From contig CAIRYL010000040.1 of NCBI GenBank assembly GCA_903882825.1, positions 1-6,956 of the forward strand: 6,956 bases of DNA, written 5' to 3'. The notes under the pieces are model-generated. The model worked only from the letters and a program-made list of their open reading frames with translations. It was not told where the DNA came from and ran no database searches. This stretch comes from an uncultured Candidatus Peregrinibacteria bacterium (GTDB lineage: Bacteria; Patescibacteriota; Gracilibacteria; CAIRYL01). Positions 1 through 5,662 of this stretch are shown one piece after another (the first letter of the stretch is position 1; the number at the start of each line of letters is the position of its first letter). Made by a program: the position numbers and the translations under genes.

Positions 1-141
1 AACATTAACTGGAAAAACGCCGTTGTATATGGAATTGATTTTTCGAATATGGATATGGCAATAGGAGTGATGGTAACCATCCTGTATATTGCTCTTTTAA
101 CATTTGGAGCGGTAAAATTTTTCGAGAAAAAAGAATTTTAA
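1..141 (+). CDS. C-terminal fragment of a membrane protein, possibly an ABC-2-type permease
   Basis: The frame is open from base 1 and ends at TAA 139-141, giving the last 46 residues of a protein that begins outside the window. About 20 hydrophobic residues (roughly 20-39, through VMVTILYIALLTFGAV) form a final transmembrane helix, followed by a short charged tail ending FFEKKEF. A last helix plus a short basic/acidic cytoplasmic tail is common in ABC-2-type transporter permeases, but nothing in this fragment is diagnostic, so the family is a guess. The gene converges on the DsbA-like gene and is followed by a hairpin terminator at 186-217. That it is coding rests on the open frame, the helix and the terminator placed after the stop. 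Confidence 0.6.
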   Translation, partial: NINWKNAVVYGIDFSNMDMAIGVMVTILYIALLTFGAVKFFEKKEF

Positions 142-185
142 AAACACTTTTAAAATATTTACAACAACACCAGCCTTTTATATTG

Positions 186-217
186 AAAAAAGAGCGTTTC
201 TTCAGAAACGCTTTTTT
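186..217. terminator. Bidirectional intrinsic terminator between convergent genes
   Basis: A perfect 7-bp stem, GCGTTTC (194-200) with GAAACGC (205-211), closes a TTCA loop. It is followed on the plus strand by T6 (212-217) and preceded by an A-rich run (186-191) that becomes the U tract on the minus strand. A-U and G-U pairs can extend the stem at its base. It lies between a plus-strand gene ending at 141 and a minus-strand gene ending at 240, so one hairpin can terminate both. It is the clearest intrinsic terminator in the window. Confidence 0.88.
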
Positions 218-239
218 AAAATCCTATAGCAAACAATAA

Positions 240-815
240 TTATTTTATATTTTTAAGCTCCAAATAGAGCTTCTCGTAGCTTCTTTCTCCATCATACTTT
301 TTCCCATTTATAAAAACCGTCGGAGTTCCTGTTACACCTCGTTGCGTTCCTTCTTTTAAATCGTTTTTAATACGGGCTTGCGACTCTTTTGTAGAAATAC
401 ATGTCGAAAGTTTTTCAGTATTGGCACCTGATTCTTGTGCCAAAGATTTCAATGTTTCTGGTTGTAAATTACTACTGGCATATACGGCAGAAACATACTT
501 TTGAAAGACTTCAGAAGACTCATTTTTTCGAACACATTCAGCTGATTCGGCCGCAGGAAAAGCATATTTATGAAGATTTTCTAAAGGGAAATAGGCATAT
601 CGAAATTGTACATTTGGGAAATCTGTTCTTAATTTTTCTACAATTGGATGAAATTCTTTACAATATGGACATTCAAAATCAGAAAACTCTTCAAATAATA
701 TCGGTTTTGAAGCGTCTCTCTGAAATACATCGTTCCCACTGTTTTCATTTCCACAAGCTGAAAAAAACAAAAGAGAGAAAAAGAGAACAGAAAAAAATGA
801 AGCTCTTGAAATCAT
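240..815 (-). CDS. DsbA-like thiol-disulfide oxidoreductase lipoprotein
   Basis: A thioredoxin-fold protein of the DsbA/BdbD-like group, expected to introduce or rearrange disulfides in exported proteins. From the ATG at 815 it has 191 residues. Residues 1-21 (MISRASFF... LLFFSAC) form a lipoprotein signal peptide with lipobox Cys21, so it should be tethered to the outer face of the membrane. The active site is CPYC at 49-52 in the family context DFECPYC. The cis-proline loop is GVTGTP with Pro165. Two more cysteines, Cys94 (in AAESAEC) and Cys139, match the second disulfide common in this group. The stop is TAA. The frame extends upstream to a GTG at 890 (216 aa) with a GAGG nearby, but that adds a second hydrophobic stretch and moves the lipobox to residue 46. 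The ATG gives a standard signal peptide and has the same pyrimidine-rich leader as other genes here. No DsbB or VKOR partner lies in the window. The fold assignment is firm; the start is less so. Confidence 0.92.
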   Translation of the reverse strand: MISRASFFSVLFFSLLFFSACGNENSGNDVFQRDASKPILFEEFSDFECPYCKEFHPIVEKLRTDFPNVQFRYAYFPLENLHKYAFPAAESAECVRKNESSEVFQKYVSAVYASSNLQPETLKSLAQESGANTEKLSTCISTKESQARIKNDLKEGTQRGVTGTPTVFINGKKYDGERSYEKLYLELKNIK

Positions 816-839
816 AAAAAAAGAAAAAGGAATAAAGAA

Positions 840-868
840 AATAAATTTTTTCAACCGAGCAATTACAA
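840..868 (-). promoter_or_regulatory. Putative promoter of the DsbA-like gene
   Basis: Read on the minus strand, TTGTAA (868-863, 4/6 to the -35 consensus) is followed by a 17-base spacer and TTTATT (845-840, 4/6 to the -10 consensus). Initiation near 833 would leave a leader of about 17 bases, almost all pyrimidine, before the ATG at 815. This fits the shorter start. If the GTG at 890 were used, this promoter would lie inside the gene and be spurious. Both hexamers are weak in AT-rich DNA. Confidence 0.3.
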
Positions 869-1015
869 AATTTTCTTGTAAATAGCTCACAAAACCTCAG
901 ATATATCTATTCTTTTCTTTTTTTCGTAATTCTTCTGAGACTTTTAAAAATAGACACAAAAAAACACTACCGACACTTTGACAAAAATGCAAAAAAAACG
1001 TCACACTGTGTATAG

Positions 1016-1846
1016 ATGATAAAACACCTTCTGACACTTTTGGCAGGACTTTTTATAACCTTCCTTTTTGGAGTTTTTGGAGGTATTGCTCTTGAACGAT
1101 TCTTTTTATCGGATCCTCTAACGTCTCTTCCATTACCATCTTTTCCTCCAATAGAAATAGAAACAGAAGGAGAAACCCCAATTGAAAAATCCGTACTGAT
1201 TGATACGAACAGCCTTTCTGTTCATTATCCTTTGCAGATCCATTTGAAATGGCAACCAGAAAGTGCATTTTCATCATCAGAAATAGAAAAATACATAACT
1301 TTAAGTCCTCCAATAGAAGGAAAATGGAATTGGGAAAAGCATATTTTATGGGGGGGTTGGACTGCAGAATTTACCCCCAATAAGCCTTTTCCCGAAAAAC
1401 TTACGCTAGACATCAATGCTCCATTTTTAAAAGAACCATTCCAGAGAGTATTTGAAAAACAAAAAACTGTTTCCGAAAAAAACGAGGAAATGTTGCTCAG
1501 TTGTTCCCCACCAAAAATTATTGCTACTGTTCCACAAAATGGAGAAAAAAATATTGATCCAACTCTCCCTGTTAAAATTGTATGGGACACACCAGTAGAA
1601 TGGGAAAAAGCATTTCCACTCTTGAGTGTTACACCTGATCTTCCTGGAAATATAAAAAGAGAAATGCGATTAGAACCAGATCTTTCGGATACAAGTGGTA
1701 AAACACTCATTCTTTCTTTCTTGCCAAATTTCCCAGAAAATAAAACTATTTCTATTTCATTAAAGAAAGGAGTTCCCAGTATTGGAACAAAATATCCTTC
1801 TACGGAAGACTTTTCTGTATCTTTTACAACACGAGGAAAGAAATAA
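1016..1846 (+). CDS. Membrane-anchored protein with tandem Ig-like (Big_5/SbsA-type) domains
   Basis: 276 residues. Residues 1-24 (MIKHLLTLLAGLFITFLFGVFGG) form a single N-terminal transmembrane anchor or uncleaved signal, so the rest should face outward. A Pro/Glu-rich linker (about 36-60) leads to a first beta-rich region (about 68-150). A second domain (about 166-272) has the signature of bacterial Ig-like Big_5/SbsA domains: it opens PPKIIATVPQNGEKNIDP, continues with an IVWDTPV strand, and closes with FSVSFTT. The first region has a similar order (IHLKW, then YITLSPPIEGKW, then AEFTPNKPFP) and is probably a diverged copy. The only cysteine is Cys163. Such domains also occur in large alpha-2-macroglobulin-like surface proteins, but no such domain is present here. 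The ATG has no SD and no better alternative start. It lies divergent to the DsbA-like gene and 66 bases before rplO, an unusual neighbour for a ribosomal gene. Specific function is unknown. Confidence 0.8.
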   Translation: MIKHLLTLLAGLFITFLFGVFGGIALERFFLSDPLTSLPLPSFPPIEIETEGETPIEKSVLIDTNSLSVHYPLQIHLKWQPESAFSSSEIEKYITLSPPIEGKWNWEKHILWGGWTAEFTPNKPFPEKLTLDINAPFLKEPFQRVFEKQKTVSEKNEEMLLSCSPPKIIATVPQNGEKNIDPTLPVKIVWDTPVEWEKAFPLLSVTPDLPGNIKREMRLEPDLSDTSGKTLILSFLPNFPENKTISISLKKGVPSIGTKYPSTEDFSVSFTTRGKK

Positions 1847-1858
1847 AACAAAAAACAC

Positions 1859-1888
1859 TTGAATATATGAATAAATTACAGATACACT
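1859..1888 (+). promoter_or_regulatory. Putative promoter of rplO-secY
   Basis: TTGAAT (1859-1864) and TACACT (1883-1888), each 4/6 to consensus, are separated by 18 bases in the gap between the Ig-like gene and rplO. Initiation near 1895 would give a leader of about 18 bases containing a T8 run (1901-1908) and no SD. A promoter here would explain how the rplO-secY remnant is expressed after losing its usual upstream operon. Transcription reading in from the Ig-like gene is the alternative, since no terminator separates them. Confidence 0.35.
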
Positions 1889-1912
1889 CCACCGGCATAC
1901 TTTTTTTTACTT

Positions 1913-2353
1913 ATGAAACAGAATGAACTCAAACCTCATGTAGGAGCAAAGAAAGCAAAGATTCGACGCGGACGAGGAGATGCTTCTGGTTATGGAAGCT
2001 TTTCAGGACGAGGATGTAAAGGTCAAAACGCTCGATCGGGAGGCGGTGTAAGGCTTGGATTTGAAGGAGGACAAAGCACAATGATCCAACGAATGCCAAA
2101 ATTAAAAGGATTCACAAATCTTAATCGTGTAGAATCAATCGCTGTAAATTTAGATCGACTTGATGAAAAATTTGAAGAAGGAGGAATAGTGAATTTAGAA
2201 TCTTTAAAAGAGAAAGGACTTATTAGAAATACAAGAGTTTCAGTAAAAATTCTTGGACGAGGAGAAATTTCTAAAAAACTTCAAATTTCTGAAGTAGAAA
2301 TATCTCAAACTGCTCAAAAAAAATTGGAAAAAGCAGGATGTACCATTTCCTAA
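1913..2353 (+). CDS. rplO: 50S ribosomal protein L15 (uL15)
   Basis: Large-subunit protein uL15, which binds 23S rRNA and enters late in 50S assembly. Its 146 residues match the usual bacterial length. The N-terminal part has the family signature: the NELKP start, a basic Gly/Arg-rich extension (KIRRGRGDASGYG, then SGRGCKGQNARSGGG), the GFEGGQ motif at about 50-55, and PKLKGFTN. The C-terminal half (about 75-146) is the globular L15 domain, with NLESLKEKGLI and KILGRGEISKKL. In most bacteria rplO follows rpsE and rpmD and precedes secY. Here only the secY link remains, and an Ig-like membrane protein sits upstream. Absence of rpmD next to it fits the known lack of uL30 in CPR bacteria. The ATG at 1913 is supported by the conserved N-terminus. 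It has no SD; the ATG is preceded by a T8 run. Confidence 0.97.
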   Translation: MKQNELKPHVGAKKAKIRRGRGDASGYGSFSGRGCKGQNARSGGGVRLGFEGGQSTMIQRMPKLKGFTNLNRVESIAVNLDRLDEKFEEGGIVNLESLKEKGLIRNTRVSVKILGRGEISKKLQISEVEISQTAQKKLEKAGCTIS

Positions 2354-2369
2354 TTTTTTAGTTTTTTAG
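2354..2369 (+). repeat. Tandem 8-base repeat after the rplO stop
   Basis: TTTTTTAG occurs twice in direct tandem (2354-2361 and 2362-2369) immediately after the rplO TAA. With the flanking bases it also allows a weak stem, CCTAA (2349-2353) with TTAGG (2366-2370), around a T-rich loop. The repeat is exact. A role in attenuation between rplO and secY is only a possibility, because the stem is short and not GC-rich. Confidence 0.45.
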
Positions 2370-2419
2370 GTAATTCTTCTTTTTGTTCGTATCAATTTTT
2401 CTCCTTGTATCTTTCATTT

Positions 2420-3709
2420 ATGAATTTTCTTTTACAAATTTGGAACTCTGTTGACCTTCGAAAAAAAATATTTTTTACGGTTGGAGTTTTAGTGTTATAT
2501 CGCCTTCTGGCTCAAATTACTGTTCCAGGAATTGATCCTGCATCCCTGAGAGAATTTTTTGGTGGTGGCGAATCAGGAGCATTAGGAATTTATGCGATGA
2601 TTACTGGTGGTGCTATTGAGAATTTCTCAATTGTACTCATGGGCTTAGCACCGTATATTAATGCGTCCATTATCATGCAACTCATGACAGTGGTGATTCC
2701 AAAATTAGAAAATTTATCGAAAGAAGGAGATGAGGGGAGAAAAACCATCAATCGATATACTCGTTGGCTCGCTCTTCCCTTTTCTATCTTGCAATCATAC
2801 GGAATGATTACCATTATTTCGAATATTCCAGGTGCTGGACAAGTTATTGATCCCACAAATATTAGCCAAGTTCTTCCCGCAATGATTATTGTGAGCACAG
2901 GAACTCTACTCCTCATGTGGATGGGAGAAATGATTACTGAAAAAGGAATCGGGAATGGAATCTCATTACTTATTTTTGCAAGTATTGTTTCTAATATCCC
3001 TACTGTTGTGGGACGAATTTTTACAGAAGGAGGTGCCGATATTACCCAGAATGCCAAAATTGCTTCATTTTTTGGATTTCTTATTCTTACGGCAGTATTG
3101 TTATTTTCGACCATTCTCATGACAGAAGGTCATCGTAAAATCCCAATTACATACGGATCCAGTGGGAAGAGTGGAGTTGGTTCTGCAATTCCTATTCGGG
3201 CACTTCAATCGGGAATGATTCCTATTATCTTTGCCCTTTCTATTCTTACTTTTCCAGCGGTTATTGCACAAGTATATCCAAATGCCAATAACTCAGTAGT
3301 TGATTTTATTAATACGTATCTTTCTTCTTCAAATCCGAGTTGGATGTATTTTATTTTGTATTTTCTACTCATTATTTTCTTTTCATTCTTTTACGTTTCT
3401 ATCGTTTTTAAGCCAGAACAAATTGCTGAAAATATTCAAAAACGAGGTGGATTTGTGCCTGGTTATCGCCCTGGGAGAGAAACAGCAGAGCATATCGGGA
3501 AAGTTTCTGCTCGTTTAAATTTGTGGGGAGGTGCATTTTTAGGAATTGTTGCCATTCTCCCAACTATTTTTACACTTTTTACAGAGCTTACCACTCAAGA
3601 TCTTATTATTTCTGGATCTGGAATTATTATTATTGTGGGAGTGGTTCTTGATTTTGTACGTCGAGTAAATGCCCAATTGGTAATGCAGGATTACGAAAAA
3701 TTAAAATAA
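2420..3709 (+). CDS. secY: Preprotein translocase subunit SecY
   Basis: Channel-forming subunit of the SecYEG translocon, with about ten membrane helices; it exports and inserts proteins driven by SecA or the ribosome. I choose the ATG at 2420 (429 aa) rather than an in-frame TTG at 2405, because MNFLLQIWNSVDLRKKI is a normal SecY start. Landmarks: TM1 ending VPGID (36-39); the plug/TM2 region with GLAPYINASIIMQL; the following cytoplasmic loop with KEGDEGRKTINRYTR; the C4 loop with HRKIPITYG; TM7 with GMIPIIFA; and the C5 loop GYRPGRET, whose Arg350 corresponds to the essential Arg357 of E. coli SecY (SecA coupling). Length is typical. It lies 66 bases after rplO without a convincing promoter or terminator between, so the two are probably co-transcribed. 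The usual downstream genes adk, map and infA are absent. One oddity is IRALQSG (259-265) where most SecY have an Asn before the Gly. Confidence 0.97.
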   Translation: MNFLLQIWNSVDLRKKIFFTVGVLVLYRLLAQITVPGIDPASLREFFGGGESGALGIYAMITGGAIENFSIVLMGLAPYINASIIMQLMTVVIPKLENLSKEGDEGRKTINRYTRWLALPFSILQSYGMITIISNIPGAGQVIDPTNISQVLPAMIIVSTGTLLLMWMGEMITEKGIGNGISLLIFASIVSNIPTVVGRIFTEGGADITQNAKIASFFGFLILTAVLLFSTILMTEGHRKIPITYGSSGKSGVGSAIPIRALQSGMIPIIFALSILTFPAVIAQVYPNANNSVVDFINTYLSSSNPSWMYFILYFLLIIFFSFFYVSIVFKPEQIAENIQKRGGFVPGYRPGRETAEHIGKVSARLNLWGGAFLGIVAILPTIFTLFTELTTQDLIISGSGIIIIVGVVLDFVRRVNAQLVMQDYEKLK

Positions 3710-3713
3710 AAAA

Positions 3714-3719
3714 TATAAT
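3714..3719 (+). promoter_or_regulatory. Perfect -10 hexamer downstream of secY
   Basis: TATAAT occurs five bases after the secY stop. The sequence 17 bases upstream (TTACGA, 3691-3696) is a poor -35. In DNA this AT-rich such a match can occur by chance, but it lies just upstream of the structured, locally GC-richer stretch at 3745-3790. Initiation near 3726 would produce a glmS leader RNA of about 185 bases. Confidence 0.3.
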
Positions 3720-3742
3720 ATTTGAATCTCGGAATACATATT

Positions 3743-3787
3743 ATGAAGGGAATAATGATGCCCCAAAGGAGATAACTTGGGAATGTG
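3743..3787 (+). other. Possible structured leader with SD in a hairpin loop
   Basis: CCCAA (3762-3766) pairs perfectly with TTGGG (3777-3781), leaving AGGAGATAAC in the loop, so an AAAGGAG SD-like sequence (3765-3771) lies in the hairpin. GGG at 3748-3750 can compete for the same C run (3761-3764), giving two exclusive pairings. A 10-codon frame (3743-3775, MKGIMMPQRR) ends with the TAA in the loop. A TTG five bases past the AGGAG opens a 66-codon hydrophobic frame (3777-3977) that overlaps the glmS start. Both frames may be chance; I do not call either a gene. It does not resemble the glmS ribozyme or a riboswitch I can name. Confidence 0.25.
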
Positions 3788-3880
3788 GAAATTTTTAATA
3801 TACCAAAAAACGTTGATATATTTTAAAAGAAACTCCTCCATTCCTATTCTTCTTTTTTGGATTTATAACAAAAACCTGTA

Positions 3881-3889
3881 TGGTATATA
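3881..3889 (+). promoter_or_regulatory. Putative extended -10 promoter of glmS
   Basis: TGG followed by TATATA (3884-3889) matches the extended -10 form TGnTATAAT in five of six hexamer positions. No good -35 is visible, as is usual for extended -10 promoters. Initiation near 3896 would give a leader of about 15 bases, entirely pyrimidine (CTTTTTTCCCTCTTTTC region), before the glmS ATG. This matches the inferred leaders of rplO and the DsbA-like gene. Confidence 0.4.
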
Positions 3890-3910
3890 TGTCCTTTTTT
3901 CCCTCTTTTC

Positions 3911-5656
3911 ATGTGTGGTATTTTCGCGGTTTCCGGAACACAACGCAATGCAGGTGAACGAGTACTGGAAGGACTGAAAAAACTAGAATATCGAGGATAT
4001 GATTCGTGGGGAATTGCGGTACGAATAGAAAATAATACGGTAAATACTATTAAAAAAGTAGGAAAAATTTCTACTTCTACCGAAATTTTTCCCGAAGGAA
4101 CGGAGTCTCTCGGACATTCTCGATGGGCAACACATGGAAAAGTTACACAAGAAAATGCTCATCCTCACAGATCAGGAAAAGTTACGTTGGTACACAATGG
4201 AATTTTTGAAAATTATACCGATTTTATAACGCCAGAAATCCAAAAAAATCTTCTCTCTGAAACAGACACAGAAGTAATTGCGCTTCTCATTGATACTTTT
4301 TTAAAAAAAGGAGAGCTTCCGGAAGAAGCTGTTCGGAAATCCGCTCAGAAAATGAAAGGAAGATTCGCAATTTTAGTAATGATCGACGATATCCCAGGAA
4401 TTTTTGCAGCTCGAAGAGGATCTCCTCTTATTTTGGGACGAACGGAAACGGAAACTTTTATTGCGTCAGATATTCCTGCGTTTCTTTCGGAGACGCGAAT
4501 AGTAAATTATTTGGATGATGGAGAAATGGTATATGTAAAAGGAAATACTCTTCAATTTTCAAAAATTTCCACGGGAGAATCTCTTATAAAGCGAGATATT
4601 GAAGTTCCATGGAAAATGGAAGAAAGCGAGAAAGGGAAATTTGCTCATTTTATGATTAAAGAAATTTTTGATCAAAAATCATCTATTGCTTCTGCAATAA
4701 ACCATTCAGATGAAGATATTCAAAAAGCTGTTAAAATTCTCCAAAGCACAAACGGATCATACTTTTTAGCATGTGGAACCGCCAATAAGGTGTGTAGCGC
4801 AGCAGAGTATTTTTTTGCAAATCAAGCAGGAAGAAAAATAAATGTGGTTCCTTCTTCAGAAATGCCAAATTTTGAAAAATTTATTCATCAAAAAACAGCT
4901 CTCGTAGCAGTATCGCAAAGCGGAGAAACGGCGGATGTACTAGAAATTTTAGAACGAGGAAAAGCAAAAGGAGCACGTATTATTGCGATTACAAACGTAG
5001 AAAGTTCATCTATTGCACGTATTGCAGATGTTCATCTTCCTCTTCGTGCAGGACCAGAAAAAGCAGTGGCATCTACAAAAGCAGCAACAGCACAAATGGC
5101 ACTTTTGTACCTACTTGCCACAGCTGATGCAGGAAAAATAACAGAAGGACGACAAACTCTTTTAGCGCTTGCTGCGAATGTAAATGATCTTCTTAATCCA
5201 CGCTATGAAGAAAAAGTACAAATAATCGCAGAAAAAATTGTAAAAGCTCCAAATCTCTTTATTATTGGAAGAAATGCGCTTTACCCTATGGCACTCGAAT
5301 CTGCTATTAAAATTATGGAAGTGTCGTATGTTCATGCTCAAGGCTTTGCTGCAGGGGAAATGAAACACGGACCAATCGCACTTATAGAAGAGGGATCTCC
5401 CTGCTTAGTGCTTGGAGGAGATGAAGAAACGCTTATGAATGCCATGGAATTAAAATCCCGTGGAGCACGTATTATTGGTGTTTCCCCAAAACGATCAGAA
5501 ATATTTGACGAATGGTTAAAAGTGCCAGAAGCAAATGGAATCCAGAGTATTGCCACCATTATCCCTGTACAAATTCTCGCCTATAAATTAGCAGTTTTAA
5601 AAGGACTTGATCCAGATATGCCGAGAAATTTAGCCAAAAGTGTAACGGTAAAATGA
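3911..5656 (+). CDS. glmS: Glutamine--fructose-6-phosphate aminotransferase (isomerizing)
   Basis: Converts fructose-6-phosphate and glutamine to glucosamine-6-phosphate and glutamate (EC 2.6.1.16), the entry step to UDP-GlcNAc and cell-wall precursors; cytoplasmic. 581 residues, slightly short for a family usually near 600-610. The N-terminal glutaminase domain begins MCGIFAVSG with nucleophile Cys2, which fixes the start, then YRGYDSWGIA, HSRWATHG (Arg71), HNGIFENY (Asn96-Gly97) and TDTE (Asp119). Two SIS sugar-phosphate domains follow: ACGTA (Ala291 replaces the common Ser), SQSGET, and GPEKAVASTKA, then the second SIS domain. Residues matching the E. coli isomerase catalytic set are present: Glu470 (in MEVSY), His486 (in KHGP) and Lys576 in the C-terminal NLAKSVTVK. 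All key residues are present, so it should be active. The stop is UGA, the only one among the five complete or terminating genes. The next gene starts six bases later in the same frame. No SD; pyrimidine-rich leader. Confidence 0.97.
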   Translation: MCGIFAVSGTQRNAGERVLEGLKKLEYRGYDSWGIAVRIENNTVNTIKKVGKISTSTEIFPEGTESLGHSRWATHGKVTQENAHPHRSGKVTLVHNGIFENYTDFITPEIQKNLLSETDTEVIALLIDTFLKKGELPEEAVRKSAQKMKGRFAILVMIDDIPGIFAARRGSPLILGRTETETFIASDIPAFLSETRIVNYLDDGEMVYVKGNTLQFSKISTGESLIKRDIEVPWKMEESEKGKFAHFMIKEIFDQKSSIASAINHSDEDIQKAVKILQSTNGSYFLACGTANKVCSAAEYFFANQAGRKINVVPSSEMPNFEKFIHQKTALVAVSQSGETADVLEILERGKAKGARIIAITNVESSSIARIADVHLPLRAGPEKAVASTKAATAQMALLYLLATADAGKITEGRQTLLALAANVNDLLNPRYEEKVQIIAEKIVKAPNLFIIGRNALYPMALESAIKIMEVSYVHAQGFAAGEMKHGPIALIEEGSPCLVLGGDEETLMNAMELKSRGARIIGVSPKRSEIFDEWLKVPEANGIQSIATIIPVQILAYKLAVLKGLDPDMPRNLAKSVTVK

Positions 5657-5662
5657 TACTCT

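Noticed and set aside
401..817. 138-codon plus-strand frame opposite the DsbA-like gene
   Set aside because: It lies antisense to a gene with a clear CPYC site, cis-Pro loop and lipobox, and its translation shows no recognisable domain.
978..983. Perfect -35 hexamer TTGACA upstream of the Ig-like gene
   Set aside because: No acceptable -10 lies 16-18 bases downstream. The nearest TATAGA (1011-1016) is 27 bases away and overlaps the start codon, so I do not call a promoter.
1225..1851. 208-codon minus-strand frame opposite the Ig-like gene
   Set aside because: The plus-strand frame has an N-terminal anchor and Ig-like signatures; the antisense one has no recognisable domain and would run into the rplO leader.
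2590..3120. 176-codon minus-strand frame inside secY
   Set aside because: Antisense shadow of secY, whose plus-strand translation is fully canonical.
3710..3910. glmS ribozyme or known glmS leader riboswitch
   Set aside because: The core sequences I would expect for the glmS ribozyme are not visible, and the gap is AT-rich with only short stems.
3777..3977. 66-codon hydrophobic frame with TTG start and good SD
   Set aside because: It overlaps the certain start of glmS by 67 bases, uses TTG, and its C-terminal third is just glmS read in another frame. Kept only as part of the leader finding.
5653..5656. ATGA overlap start at the glmS stop
   Set aside because: The frame from this ATG ends after about 24 codons; the ATG at 5663 opens the long Cys-rich frame.
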